Positions 15,477 through 24,422 are shown, counted from the stretch's first letter. The stretch: 64,000 nucleotides of DNA from Streptomyces xylophagus (GCF_000716435.1 NZ_JNWO01000029.1:1-64000); one strand, 5' to 3'. A program made the numbers and translations. The notes: generated by a model from the letters alone, not told the origin.

Positions 15477-16901
15477 ATGTCCAGGGAGCAACGCGGGCCG
15501 AACGAAAAACTCGGCACCGTTCTCGCCCTCGCGGGAATCAGCAACGCAGGACTCGCGCGTCGCGTCAACGATCTTGGCGCTCAACGCGGGTTGACACTTC
15601 GCTACGACAAGACGTCGGTGGCGCGCTGGGTGTCGAAGGGAATGGTGCCCCAGGGCGCCGCCCCGCACCTCATCGCGGCCGCCATCGGCCAGAAGCTCGG
15701 CCGCCCGGTGCCGCTCCACGAGATCGGCCTGGCGGACGCGGATCCCGCACCGGAAGTGGGCCTCGCCTTCCCCAGGGACGTCGGTCAAGCCGTGCGTTCC
15801 GCAACGGAGTTGTACCGCCTGGACCTCGCCGGCCGCCGTGCGGGAAGCGGCGGCATCTGGCAGTCGCTCGCCGGGTCGTTCGCAGTCAGCGCATACGCAA
15901 CGCCCGCCTCACGCTGGCTGATAACCCCGGCCGACAGTTCGGTGGCGCGCGAGGCCAACTCCTCGGAGGGCGCGAGCGCACCGCTCAAAGTCGGCCACAG
16001 CGATGTGCAGAAGCTGCGGGAGGCCGCGGAGGACGCCAGGCGCTGGGACTCCAAGTACGGGGGCGGCGACTGGCGTTCGTCGATGGTGCCGGAATGTCTG
16101 CGGGTCGAGGCGGCACCGCTGCTGCTCGGCTCGTACTCCGACGAGGTCGGCAGAGCCCTGTTCGGCGCGAGCGCCGAACTCACGCGTCTCGCCGGGTGGA
16201 TGGCCTTCGACACCGGTCAACAGGAGGCGGCGCAGCGGTACTACATCCAGGCGCTGCGGCTCGCCCGCGCGGCGGCGGATGTGCCGTTGGGCGGCTATGT
16301 GCTGGCGTCGATGTCGTTGCAGGCGACCTATCGCGGCTTCGGCGACGAGGGTGTCGATCTCGCGCAGGCCGCGTTGGAGCGCAACCGGGGGCTCGCGACT
16401 GCCCGCACCATGAGCTTCTTCCGGCTTGTCGAGGCGCGGTCCCATGCGAAGGCGGGTGACGCCCAGGCGGCCGGGGCGGCGCTGAAGGCGGCGGAGGGGT
16501 GGCTGGAGCGGTCCCGTGACGGCGACAACGATCCGTCCTGGCTCGGGTTCTACTCCTACGACCGGTTCGCCGCGGACGCCGCCGAGTGCTACCGCGACTT
16601 GAAGGCGCCTCGTCAGGTGCGGCGGTTCACTGAGCAGGCGTTGTCGAAGCCGACGGAGGAGTTCGTGCGGTCGCATGGTCTCCGGCTCGTTGTCTCGGCG
16701 GTTGCCGAGTTGGAGTCGGGGAATCTTGATGCGGCGTGTGAGCAGGGGGTGCGGGCGGTGGAGGTTGCCGGGCGGATCTCGTCGGCCCGTACGACCGAGT
16801 ATGTGAAGGATCTTCTGCATCGGCTGGAGCCTTATGGGGACGAGCCGCGGGTGGTGGAGCTGCGGGAGAGGGCTCGGCCGTTGTTGATGGCCCCCGCCTA
16901 A
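15477..16901 (+). CDS. NsdA/ORF1590-type sporulation-associated regulator
   Basis: A 474-residue protein. It has a XRE-like N-terminal segment ([19 protein letters not shown], then a basic helix [29 protein letters not shown]) and an all-helical, TPR-like remainder ([38 protein letters not shown]). From memory this matches the Streptomyces family that includes NsdA and the S. griseus ORF1590 product, regulators of sporulation and antibiotic production. GAGGGG precedes the ATG at 15477. A second in-frame ATG at 15426 would add 17 residues ([17 protein letters not shown]) and lies just after a candidate promoter, so two forms are possible. The exact orthology is not proven here. Confidence 0.7.
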   Translation: MSREQRGPNEKLGTVLALAGISNAGLARRVNDLGAQRGLTLRYDKTSVARWVSKGMVPQGAAPHLIAAAIGQKLGRPVPLHEIGLADADPAPEVGLAFPRDVGQAVRSATELYRLDLAGRRAGSGGIWQSLAGSFAVSAYATPASRWLITPADSSVAREANSSEGASAPLKVGHSDVQKLREAAEDARRWDSKYGGGDWRSSMVPECLRVEAAPLLLGSYSDEVGRALFGASAELTRLAGWMAFDTGQQEAAQRYYIQALRLARAAADVPLGGYVLASMSLQATYRGFGDEGVDLAQAALERNRGLATARTMSFFRLVEARSHAKAGDAQAAGAALKAAEGWLERSRDGDNDPSWLGFYSYDRFAADAAECYRDLKAPRQVRRFTEQALSKPTEEFVRSHGLRLVVSAVAELESGNLDAACEQGVRAVEVAGRISSARTTEYVKDLLHRLEPYGDEPRVVELRERARPLLMAPA

Positions 16902-16937
16902 GGATTTGCCCGGTTTCGGTAGATGCGCGAGTGACGG

Positions 16938-16998
16938 TTCGTCGTGGCTGGTCGCGCAGTTCCCCGCGCCCCTGGGTTGGCATGCCCTTCCCGGGTTT
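16938..16998 (+). repeat. Left arm of ~60-bp inverted repeat framing lhgO
   Basis: Contains GTCGTGGCTGGTCGCGCAGT, CCCCGCGCCCCT and GCCCTTCCCGGGTTT. The reverse complement of 18276-18335 matches it over about 60 bases with a few substitutions and small indels. The core is also the dispersed repeat found at 12578. Confidence 0.8.
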
Positions 16999-17050
16999 GA
17001 AGGCACTGTCAGTGGCGCAGTGCACTATCGGAGGCGGGAGGTGGTGCACT

Positions 17051-18301
17051 GTGGTCGGGTACGACTGTGACGTGCTCGTGGTCGGTGGTGGGATCGTCGG
17101 GCTGTCCACCGCGTATGCGATCAGCCGTGCCGCACCTGGCACGCGGGTGACCGTGCTGGAGAAGGAGGCGGGCCCGGCTCGCCACCAGACAGGGCGCAAC
17201 AGCGGGGTGATCCACAGCGGGATCTACTACAAACCCGGGTCGCTCAAGGCGCGGTACGCGGTGCGGGGTGCTGCCGAGATGGTCAAGTTCTGCGCGGAGT
17301 ACGGCATTCCGCATGCCGTCACCGGCAAGCTGATCGTCGCCACGGAGCGCGCCGAACTGCCTCGCCTGCACGCGCTCGTGCAGCGCGGCCGGGAGAACGG
17401 CATCGCGGTGCGGGAGTTGGGCGGCTCCCAGATCGCCGAGTACGAACCGGAGGTGCGCGGCCTGGCCGCCATACAGGTCGCCACGACCGGCATCTGTGAC
17501 TACACCGAGGTCGCCCGCCACCTGGCCGAGGCCTCCGGCGCGGAGATCCGCTACGGCGCCCGCGTCGCCCACATCGACCGACGCCCCGAGCGCGGGGTCG
17601 CCGTCCGCACGGAGTCCCCGACCGGCGGTGACGTGGTTCGCGCGCGCGTGCTGGTGAACTGCGCCGGCCTGCAGTGCGACGAGGTGGCCCGGCTGACCGG
17701 TGACGACCCCGGGATGCGGATCGTGCCGTTCCGGGGCGAGTACTACACCCTGACGCGCCCCGAGCTGGTGAAGGGCCTGGTGTACCCGGTCCCCGACCCA
17801 GCCTTCCCGTTCCTCGGCGTCCACCTCACCCGCGGCATCGACGGAAGCATCCACGTAGGGCCGAACGCGGTGCCGGCGCTGGCCCGCGAGGGCTACGGCT
17901 GGAGCGTCGTGCGACCCCGGGAGATCGCGGCAACGGCAGCGTGGCCCGGGGTGTGGCGGATGGCCCGGCAGCACTGGCGGTACGGAGTGGGGGAGCTGCG
18001 GCGGTCCGTGTCCAAGAGCGCGTTCACGAGCGCCGTACAGCGACTGCTCCCGGCCGTGACCCCCGACGACCTGGTGCCTTCGGCGGCCGGCGTCCGCGCG
18101 CAGGCGGTCCTGCGGGACGGCACCCTCGTAGACGACTTCCTGATCAAGGAAGGCCCCCGCACGGTCCACGTCCTCAACGCCCCGAGCCCGGCGGCGACCG
18201 CGTCTCTGCCGATCGGCAGAGAGGTGGCGAGGCGAGCACTGGCCGTACTGGGCGAGGAGAAACGCCTCCCACTCAAAACCCCGGGAAGGGCAACCCCCTA
18301 G
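17051..18301 (+). CDS. lhgO: L-2-hydroxyglutarate oxidase
   Basis: A 416-residue FAD-dependent oxidase of the DAO/GlpD fold. It begins with the Rossmann motif GGGIVGLSTAYAI, then EKEAGPARHQTGRNSGVIHS, the signature segment of L-2-hydroxyglutarate dehydrogenase/oxidase, and GIYYKPGSLKARY. Later come PFRGEYYTL and a C-terminal GVRAQAVLRDG with FLI. The enzyme oxidises L-2-hydroxyglutarate to 2-oxoglutarate, a metabolite-repair reaction at the membrane. GTG 17051 follows GGGAGG by about eight bases. The last codons (KTPGRATP) fall inside the right arm of the inverted repeat, so the repeat supplies the end of the protein. Confidence 0.85.
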   Translation: MVGYDCDVLVVGGGIVGLSTAYAISRAAPGTRVTVLEKEAGPARHQTGRNSGVIHSGIYYKPGSLKARYAVRGAAEMVKFCAEYGIPHAVTGKLIVATERAELPRLHALVQRGRENGIAVRELGGSQIAEYEPEVRGLAAIQVATTGICDYTEVARHLAEASGAEIRYGARVAHIDRRPERGVAVRTESPTGGDVVRARVLVNCAGLQCDEVARLTGDDPGMRIVPFRGEYYTLTRPELVKGLVYPVPDPAFPFLGVHLTRGIDGSIHVGPNAVPALAREGYGWSVVRPREIAATAAWPGVWRMARQHWRYGVGELRRSVSKSAFTSAVQRLLPAVTPDDLVPSAAGVRAQAVLRDGTLVDDFLIKEGPRTVHVLNAPSPAATASLPIGREVARRALAVLGEEKRLPLKTPGRATP

Positions 18302-18335
18302 GGGCGCGAGGAACTGCGCGACAAGCCACGACGGA
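18276..18335 (-). repeat. Right arm of ~60-bp inverted repeat framing lhgO
   Basis: Inverted copy of 16938-16998. It starts inside the lhgO coding end and runs through its stop codon into the gap before trmB. After transcription the two arms could pair around the whole gene; more likely they are two independent insertions of a dispersed element. Confidence 0.8.
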
Positions 18336-18416
18336 CCGGCACTCGCGCACCCACCGCACCACGCAGACGACTGGGCGGCGCCACCCGACAACACCCTCCC
18401 GTAAAATCGACGCATT

Positions 18417-19190
18417 GTGACCGACTCCCCCAACACCCGAGCCAAGGGCGAACCCCGCTTCCCCGACGGGCCGCGGCCCGACCCCGCCGGCTCCCACTTC
18501 GAACGCCGCATCCGAAGTTTCCAGCCGCGCCGGAGCCGGGTAACCGCAGGCCAAGCCGACGCCCTGGAACGCCTGTGGCCCAAATGGGGCCTGGACATCG
18601 ACGGCCAACGGAACCTCGACCTCACCGAGCTGTTCGGAAACGACAACCCGGTCGTGTTGGAGATCGGCTTCGGGATGGGCGAAGCCACCGCGCAGATGGC
18701 CGCCGACACCCCGGGGACAAACATCCTCGCCGCCGACGTGCACACCCCGGGGCAGGGCAACCTCCTCAACCTCGCCGACCACCACGGCCTGTCCAACATC
18801 CGCGTCGCCAACGGGGACGCCATCATCCTGTTGCGCGAGATGCTCGCCCCGGATTCGATCGACGGGCTGCGCGTGTACTTCCCGGACCCCTGGCCCAAGA
18901 AGCGGCACCACAAGCGCCGGTTGATCCAGGAGGAGTTCCTCTCCCTCGCCGCGACCCGCCTCAAGCCAGGGGCAACCGTGCACTGCGCGACCGACTGGGA
19001 GCCGTACGCCGAACAGATGCTCGAAGTGCTCGACGCGCACCCGGACTTCGAGAACAGCCAACCCGACGGCGGTTTTGCGCCCCGTCCGGACTTCCGGCCG
19101 CTGACCCGTTTCGAGGGCCAGGGACTGGACAAGGGACATGTCGTGAACGATCTGCTCTTCCGTCGCGTACCCCACGACGACCAGCACTGA
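18417..19190 (+). CDS. trmB: tRNA (guanine46-N7)-methyltransferase
   Basis: A 257-residue SAM-dependent methyltransferase that makes m7G46 in the tRNA variable loop. The SAM-binding motif is LEIGFGMGEATAQMA (about residue 79), followed by the acidic IRVANGDAIILLREM. The family signature VYFPDPWPKKRHHKRRLI lies at about 155-172 and the C-terminal block GHVVNDLLFRR at about 240. The first 40 residues are polar and probably flexible, with the conserved basic RRSRVT. The GTG at 18417 gives full length for the family. Confidence 0.93.
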   Translation: MTDSPNTRAKGEPRFPDGPRPDPAGSHFERRIRSFQPRRSRVTAGQADALERLWPKWGLDIDGQRNLDLTELFGNDNPVVLEIGFGMGEATAQMAADTPGTNILAADVHTPGQGNLLNLADHHGLSNIRVANGDAIILLREMLAPDSIDGLRVYFPDPWPKKRHHKRRLIQEEFLSLAATRLKPGATVHCATDWEPYAEQMLEVLDAHPDFENSQPDGGFAPRPDFRPLTRFEGQGLDKGHVVNDLLFRRVPHDDQH

Positions 19191-19252
19191 CGATCAGCGC
19201 TGACGCCAGGCTCCCTCGCGGGCCGTGCCCTTACCTCGTTAGGGTCGATGCC

Positions 19253-20560
19253 GTGGCCACGTTTTCGCCGTACCCCCCACACCCCGGCCACCCCGCCGGT
19301 GGTGTGCCCGGGCACGGGCCGCGCGGCCGCTGGTGGCAGCGGACCTGGGTCCGCAACGGCGCGCTGATCACCCTGCTCACGCTCTCCGGGCTCGTCATCC
19401 TCGCGCTCGTCCGCCAACAGACCGGCACGGAGGGCTTCTTGGTGGGCCTCGGGCTCGCCGTACTGCCCGTGCCGCTGCTCGTCGCCGCGTTCCGCTGGCT
19501 GGACCGCGTCGACCCCGGCCCCTGGCGGAACCTCCTGTTCTCCTTCGCGTGGGGTGCCTGCGCCGCCGCGCTGATAGCGATCGTCGCCAACAGCTTCGCG
19601 ACGAGATGGATAGCGACCACGACCGCGGATCCCTCCAGCGCGGACACCCTCGGCGCGACCGTCATAGCCCCGATCGTCGAGGAGTCGGCGAAAGCGGCGG
19701 CCGTGCTGCTCGTCTTTCTCTTCCGCAGACGGGACTTCACCGGGATCGTCGACGGGGTGGTGATCGCCGGGGTCACCGCCACCGGCTTCGCGTTCACCGA
19801 GAACATCCTCTACCTCGGCACCGCCTTCGGCACCGACCAGCTCACCGGCGACCGCGGCTTCACCTCCGTCACCGCGGCGACCTTCTTCGTGCGCATCGTC
19901 ATGTCCCCGTTCGCGCACCCCCTGTTCACCGTCCTCACCGGCATCGGCTTCGGCATCGCCGCCCTCTCCCCCGACCGGCACCACGTCCGGCGCGTCCTGG
20001 TCCCCCTGACCGGTCTGCTCCTGGCGATGGCCATGCACGCGATGTGGAACGGCTCCTCCACGTTCGGCCAGTACGGCTTCTTCGAGGTCTACGGCGCCTT
20101 CATGGTCCCCGCGTTCGGCCTGCTCACCTGGCTCGCGATCTGGACCCGGCAGCGCGAACTGCGCACCGTGCGCGAGGAGTTGCCCGTGTACGTCTTCGCG
20201 GGCTGGCTGCCCCCGGCGGAACCCTTCGTGCTCGGCTCGATGAAGGCCCGCCGCCTGGCCCGCCAGTACGCGGGCCACCGTCTCGGCAGACCGGCCGCCC
20301 GTTCGGTCGCCCAGTACGAGGCGTACGCGACCACCCTGGCGTTCCTGCGGCACCGGGCCGGACGGGGCCGCGCCGGCGCCGACTTCGCCGTACGGGAAAG
20401 GGAGTTGCTGCACGAGCTGTGGCTGCGCCGGGAGGTGGCGCGGCCCGCGCTGGACTTCGCGGCGCGGCGGACGGCGCCGCCGGTGCCGGTGGTGGTGCCG
20501 CCGTGGCCGCCGGTGTACGGGTCGTACGGGGCTCCCCTGTACAACCCGTACCGGTCCTGA
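19253..20560 (+). CDS. PrsW-family intramembrane metalloprotease
   Basis: A 435-residue protein with about eight membrane helices. The PrsW signatures are present: VEESAKA (EExxK) at about residue 143, FAFTENILYLG around 180 and HAMWNG around 262, which would bind the catalytic metal. Family members cleave membrane-anchored anti-sigma factors or similar proteins. A cytosolic tail of about 120 residues ends in a Pro/Tyr-rich stretch. A TAGGGT -10 element at 19240-19245 places the transcription start at or within a base of the GTG at 19253, so the mRNA is probably leaderless. Its client could be an anti-sigma factor elsewhere; no such partner is adjacent. Confidence 0.8.
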   Translation: MATFSPYPPHPGHPAGGVPGHGPRGRWWQRTWVRNGALITLLTLSGLVILALVRQQTGTEGFLVGLGLAVLPVPLLVAAFRWLDRVDPGPWRNLLFSFAWGACAAALIAIVANSFATRWIATTTADPSSADTLGATVIAPIVEESAKAAAVLLVFLFRRRDFTGIVDGVVIAGVTATGFAFTENILYLGTAFGTDQLTGDRGFTSVTAATFFVRIVMSPFAHPLFTVLTGIGFGIAALSPDRHHVRRVLVPLTGLLLAMAMHAMWNGSSTFGQYGFFEVYGAFMVPAFGLLTWLAIWTRQRELRTVREELPVYVFAGWLPPAEPFVLGSMKARRLARQYAGHRLGRPAARSVAQYEAYATTLAFLRHRAGRGRAGADFAVRERELLHELWLRREVARPALDFAARRTAPPVPVVVPPWPPVYGSYGAPLYNPYRS

Positions 20561-20577
20561 CGGCCCCCCGAAGGCCC

Positions 20578-21522
20578 TTAGGCCGACGCCTCCGTCAGCT
20601 TCGCGATCTCCGCGTCCGTAAGCTCCAGTTCCGCCACGGCCAGCAGCGCGGGCAGTTGGTCGACCGTGCGGGCGGAGGCGATCGGGGCCGCGACCGTCGG
20701 CCGGGCGGCGAGCCAGGCCAGGGCGACCGTCGCGACCGGGGCGTCGTGGGCCTGGGCGACCTCGTCCAGGGCGGTCAACACCCGCCGGCCGCGCTCCGAT
20801 TCGAGGTACTGGGCCGCCCGCCCGGCGCGCGGGCTGTCGACCGTCGTACCGGGGCGGTACTTGCCGGTGAGGAAGCCGGCCGCCAGCGCGAAGTACGGCA
20901 GTGCCGAGAGGCCGCCGCGTTCGGCGACGTCCCGCAGTTCGCCCTCGTAGGTGTCGCGGGAGACGAGGTTGTAGTGGGGCTGGATCGCGACGTAGCGCGC
21001 GAGGCCCTCGCGATCGGAGAAGTCCAGGGACGCCTGGAGCCGCTCGGGCGAGATGTTGGAGGCGGCGATGTGCCGCACCTTGCCCGCCTTGACCAGGTCG
21101 TCGAGCGCGCCGACGATCTCCTCGACCGGCACTTCCTCCTTGTCGAAGTGCGGGTAGTAGAGGTCGATGTAGTCGGTGCCGAGCCGGGTGAGGGAGGCGT
21201 CGGCCGCGGCCTTGATGTTGGCGGCGGACAGGCCCGGGTACTCGGGGTGCTGGCTGACCTTGGTGGCGATGACGACGTCGGCGCGGTTGCCGCGGGCCTT
21301 GAGCCACTTGCCGATGACGGTCTCGGACTCACCGCCCTTGTTGCCCTCGATCCACGCCGTGTACGAGTCGGCGGTGTCGACGAAGTTGCCCCCGGCGGCG
21401 GTGTAGGCGTCCAGCACGGCGAAGGATTCCGCCTCGTCGGCGGTCCAGCCGAAGACGTTGCCGCCGAGGACGAGCGGGAAGACCTCGAGGTCCGAGCGGC
21501 CCAGCTTGCGAAGAGAAGTCAT
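20578..21522 (-). CDS. Aldo/keto reductase
   Basis: A 314-residue TIM-barrel NADPH-dependent oxidoreductase. The active-site Asp and Tyr lie in FVDTADSYTAWIEGN (about residues 50-64), the catalytic Lys in VVIATKVSQHPEY, and the His-region segment in YIDLYYPHFDKEEVPVEE. The C-terminal NADP-binding part has APIASARTVDQL. This is the AKR class related to YhdN/voltage-channel beta subunits. The ATG at 21522 begins MTSLRKLGRSDLEV, the usual N-terminus; an in-frame start 12 bases upstream adds four residues. The substrate is unknown. Confidence 0.88.
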   Translation of the reverse strand: MTSLRKLGRSDLEVFPLVLGGNVFGWTADEAESFAVLDAYTAAGGNFVDTADSYTAWIEGNKGGESETVIGKWLKARGNRADVVIATKVSQHPEYPGLSAANIKAAADASLTRLGTDYIDLYYPHFDKEEVPVEEIVGALDDLVKAGKVRHIAASNISPERLQASLDFSDREGLARYVAIQPHYNLVSRDTYEGELRDVAERGGLSALPYFALAAGFLTGKYRPGTTVDSPRAGRAAQYLESERGRRVLTALDEVAQAHDAPVATVALAWLAARPTVAAPIASARTVDQLPALLAVAELELTDAEIAKLTEASA

Positions 21523-21595
21523 GGACAACGTCAACGCCCGCGCCGGAACCGGATATTCCAGACCAGCGCGGGCGGACGGGGCAGCTCGGCTCGGC

Positions 21596-22603
21596 TCAGG
21601 GGTTGAGGCCCTTGCTGCGCAGCCAGGGCGCCGGGTCGCTCGCGGTGGCCGCGCCGTTGAGGTGTACCTCCAGGTGGAGGTGCGGTCCGGTCACGTTGCC
21701 GGTGGCGCCCACGCGGCCGATGACGTCACCGGTGGCGACCTTCTGGCCGACGCTGACGTTGATCGAGGACTGGTGGCAGAACCACAGCTCGGTGCCGTCG
21801 CTGAGGGTGATGATCGTGCGGTAGCCGTACGCCCCGGCCCAGCCCGCCTCGGTGACCGTGCCGCTGTGGATGGCCTTGATCAGCGTGCCGGTGGGCGCGG
21901 CGAAGTCGAGGCCGGTGTGGTAGCCGGAGGACCACATCGAGCCGGCCTGACCGAAGGTGCCGGTGATCGTGTAGGAGACGACCGGCAGCGTGTACTGCTT
22001 GGCCAGCGCGGCGAGCTTCGCGGCCTCGACCTTCTTCTTGGCGGCGGCCTCCGCGGCCTTCTTCGCGTCGGCGGCCTTGGCGGCCGCGTCCTTCTCGGCC
22101 TTCGCGGCGGCGGCGTCGACCTGCTTGGCGACGGCGGCCTCGGCGGCGGCCTGCGACTTGCCGTCGACCTGGAGCTGCTGGAGCTCGGCCTGCTCCATGA
22201 TCCGGTTGCGCAGCAGCTCGCCCGCGTCCGAGGTGCCCTTGGCGGTCTCGGTGGTGGTCACACCGACACTGCTGAGCGCGGTCGCGGAACCCTTGGGGGT
22301 GCTCGAGGAGTCGTCCAGCAGGTGGCCCACGGAGGGCAGGTCCGGCATGGAGATCGAGACGGGCGGCTTGCCGGTGTTGGCGCTGGCCATCCCGCCCGCG
22401 CTCACCGCGGCTATGACACCGACGCCCAGGACGGTGGAGCTGCGGGCGAATCCTCCGCCACCACGCTGCTTGGCGACACGGTGCTTGCCGCGGTTGGGAA
22501 GAACGGACTCCGCGCTGGGATTCCACTCCTCCCAGGGGCCCTCGTCGGGGCGGAAGCCGCCGTAGACGAACGGGGCTTCTGGGGCAGCAGAGTTGGACGC
22601 CAC
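21596..22603 (-). CDS. Secreted M23 (LytM-type) peptidase with coiled-coil stalk
   Basis: A 335-residue cell-wall enzyme. After about 50 cytosolic residues a hydrophobic segment (SSTVLGVGVIAAVSAGGMASA) anchors or exports it. An Ala/Lys-rich coiled coil covers about 120-200. The C-terminal M23 domain has the zinc ligands in HTGLDFA (HxxxD) and HLHLEVH (HxH) and should cut peptidoglycan cross-bridges. The GTG at 22603 is preceded by AAAGGAG. A c-di-AMP riboswitch fills the 5' leader, so expression should fall when the second messenger is high. This pairing with wall hydrolases is well known in Streptomyces. Confidence 0.92.
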   Translation of the reverse strand: MASNSAAPEAPFVYGGFRPDEGPWEEWNPSAESVLPNRGKHRVAKQRGGGGFARSSTVLGVGVIAAVSAGGMASANTGKPPVSISMPDLPSVGHLLDDSSSTPKGSATALSSVGVTTTETAKGTSDAGELLRNRIMEQAELQQLQVDGKSQAAAEAAVAKQVDAAAAKAEKDAAAKAADAKKAAEAAAKKKVEAAKLAALAKQYTLPVVSYTITGTFGQAGSMWSSGYHTGLDFAAPTGTLIKAIHSGTVTEAGWAGAYGYRTIITLSDGTELWFCHQSSINVSVGQKVATGDVIGRVGATGNVTGPHLHLEVHLNGAATASDPAPWLRSKGLNP

Positions 22604-22628
22604 GTGGGCGTGCTCCTTTCCTTCCTTC

Positions 22629-22790
22629 TCGCCTACCGGGTTAGCTGACGGGTTCGGAGCAGGAAGGTCTCCTACGCGCGTAAACCTGCCGTGTTCCCAC
22701 GGCTGTCGACGAGCGATTCACCCCAAGTGGTGGTTCCCCGGTTCCCTTGCGGAATTCGGCGCGTGAGCACGGAGCCGTCTCTTGTGACGG
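22629..22790 (-). ncRNA. ydaO-type c-di-AMP riboswitch
   Basis: On the minus strand the leader of the M23 gene shows the hallmark blocks of the ydaO/yuaA aptamer in order: CCGCAAGGGAACCGGGGAACC, TTGGGGTGAAT, an AGGAGACCTTCCTGCTCC hairpin, then GAACCCGTCAGCTAACCCGGT followed by AGGCG. Binding of c-di-AMP switches the gene off in the known examples. The boundaries are estimates. The remaining bases to 23017 include a locally AT-rich stretch around 22820-22920 that should hold the promoter. Confidence 0.9.
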
Positions 22791-23017
22791 CTGGGACGAC
22801 CGCGCTGCGTTATCGAACGTTAATAGACCCGGGCACCCGATTCCAAGCTGTTCGGCTTGATCATTAACCTTTCCTTGCTGGACGAACGGCCCACCACCGG
22901 CGAAAAACGGGCGAGTTGACCAAGTCTCAGAATTCCCACAGCTATTGACGGTATGTCAGTTGTTATGCGGAGGGCGCTCACCCGATCACGGCCCGTGACA
23001 ACCGCCGTTCATGCCGG

Positions 23018-24154
23018 TCATGGATGCCGTACGGCGATCATCGCCATGTCGTCCGTCATCCCGCCCCCGGAGTACCTGCGCACCTCCTTGGCGAGGATGC
23101 CGAGCAGCGCCTGGGGACTGCGGAAGGTCCGGCCGGCCAGCCGCTCCCCGGGGTCGTAGAAGACGCCGTGGGAGTCGCGGGCCTCGGACAGGCCGTCGGT
23201 GTACAGAAGCAGGGTGGAGCCGCCGGGGAACGCGAACTCCTCGGCCCGGTCGGGCCAGAACCCCAACTCCCCCATTCCGAGCGGCAGTGCGGGCTCCTTG
23301 ACGAGCAGGGTGTCCACGGTGCCGTCCTCGTGAAGGAGCAGCGGCGGCGGGTGGCCCCGGTCGACGATCCGTACGACGCCGTCGCCGTGCGGGAGTTCGG
23401 CGAGGACGGCCGTGGTGAACCCCTCGAACGCGTCGAGCCCGTCACGCCGGGTGCCCTCGCGCGCCAGCGCCCGCTCCAGCCGCTGCGCGACCGCCTCCAG
23501 GGTGACCTCCTGCTCGGCGGCCTCCCGGAACGCCCCGATGACCACGGCGACGGCGGCGACCGCGCCCATGCCCTTGCCGCGCACGTCACCGACGACCAGC
23601 CGTACGCCGTGCGGGGTGTCCTGCACGGCGTACAGGTCGCCGCCGATGAACGCGCCCTCCTGCGCCGCCTCGTAGCGTGCCGCGATCTCGAACCCGCCGA
23701 TCCGCTCGGCCGGTTCGGGCAGTACGGCGCGCTGGGCGGCCTCCGCGATCTCGCGCACGGAGGCGAGCTGTTCGCTGCTGCGGCGGACGAGGACGTTGAT
23801 GAGGACGGCGAGGACGGCGACCGTCGCCACGGTGGCCACCTCGGTGACCGCGTCGGCGTGCAGGACGATGCCGAGCCTGATGTGGATCACCAGGACGACG
23901 GCGACGGCGGCCAGGCCGGTGAGCACGGTGCCGCGCCGCGAGTAGAGCGGGGCGGCGACGAGCGGGGCGGCGGTGAAGAACGGGGCCGCGGTGAAGGCCT
24001 GCGGGGTGAAGTAGTCGTAGAACGCGCCGACGATCAGCAGCAGCGCGGGCAGGCGGCGGACGACGGCGCGGGTGTTCGAGATCCGCCGTCCCTCGACGGG
24101 GCCGAGGCCGGGATCGGGCACGGGATCGCCGGGCAGGCGCCCGCCGGCTCGCAC
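23018..24154 (-). CDS. Membrane PP2C/SpoIIE-type phosphatase
   Basis: A 378-residue protein with an N-terminal block of three or four hydrophobic segments (LLLIVGAFYDYF, GLAAVAVVLVIHIRLG, VATVATVAVLAVLINVL). A RsbU-like PP2C domain follows from about residue 150: LPEPAERIGGFEIAARY, the metal motif GGDLYAV, GDVRGKGMGA, LLYTDGLSEARD and the final MTDDMAMIAVR. It probably dephosphorylates an anti-anti-sigma protein in response to a membrane signal. The GTG at 24154 follows GGAGGAGG by about nine bases; GTG 24172 lies inside that ribosome site. It is downstream of the tRNA terminator, so it needs its own promoter. Confidence 0.85.
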   Translation of the reverse strand: MRAGGRLPGDPVPDPGLGPVEGRRISNTRAVVRRLPALLLIVGAFYDYFTPQAFTAAPFFTAAPLVAAPLYSRRGTVLTGLAAVAVVLVIHIRLGIVLHADAVTEVATVATVAVLAVLINVLVRRSSEQLASVREIAEAAQRAVLPEPAERIGGFEIAARYEAAQEGAFIGGDLYAVQDTPHGVRLVVGDVRGKGMGAVAAVAVVIGAFREAAEQEVTLEAVAQRLERALAREGTRRDGLDAFEGFTTAVLAELPHGDGVVRIVDRGHPPPLLLHEDGTVDTLLVKEPALPLGMGELGFWPDRAEEFAFPGGSTLLLYTDGLSEARDSHGVFYDPGERLAGRTFRSPQALLGILAKEVRRYSGGGMTDDMAMIAVRHP

Positions 24155-24252
24155 ATACGGACCCTCCTCCACGCGTCCAGTTTTTCCCGGTGGGGGGAGC
24201 GCTGCGAGCGGGGTGGGCCGATCGAGGAAACCGAGAGAGGGGGGGAGAAACA

Positions 24253-24290
24253 CCAAGGGCCGGAATCCATTTCTGGATTCCGGCCCTTGG
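24253..24290 (-). terminator. 17-bp terminator stem after initiator tRNA
   Basis: CCAAGGGCCGGAATCCA, loop TTTC, then the exact complement: a perfect 17-bp stem starting seven bases past the tRNA 3' end. It should stop the tRNA transcript before the phosphatase gene. Confidence 0.85.
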
Positions 24291-24296
24291 CCTTAG

Positions 24297-24370
24297 TAGC
24301 GGGGACAGGATTTGAACCTGCGACCTCTGGGTTATGAGCCCAGCGAGCTACCGAGCTGCTCCACCCCGCG
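24297..24370 (-). tRNA. Initiator tRNA-fMet (CAT)
   Basis: A 74-base cloverleaf on the minus strand starting CGCGGGGTGGAGCAGC. The anticodon loop is CTCATAA with a GGG/CCC-rich stem (CTGGG ... CCCAG), and the T loop is TTCAAAT. Position 1 (C) opposite T72 is unpaired and the anticodon stem has the three G:C pairs, both hallmarks of the initiator. CCA is not encoded (the sequence continues CTA). Confidence 0.95.
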
Positions 24371-24384
24371 CCGTTGTGATTGCA

Positions 24385-24415
24385 ACTATACGCCATCCGC
24401 GGGGTCCGATGTCAC
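24385..24415 (-). promoter_or_regulatory. Promoter of initiator tRNA
   Basis: TATAGT (24385-24390 on the minus strand) lies about 15 bases before the tRNA, with GTGACA (24410-24415) 19 bases upstream. The -35 spacing is a little long. The promoter abuts the 3' end of the next gene upstream (stop at 24423). Confidence 0.55.
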
Positions 24416-24422
24416 ACGTGTT

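Noticed and set aside
17009..21307. 1432-residue minus-strand open frame
   Set aside because: It is the antisense shadow of lhgO, trmB and prsW, caused by high GC. No coherent domains appear.
22804..22920. Specific promoter of the riboswitch gene
   Set aside because: The stretch is AT-rich, but no -35/-10 pair with normal spacing was convincing.
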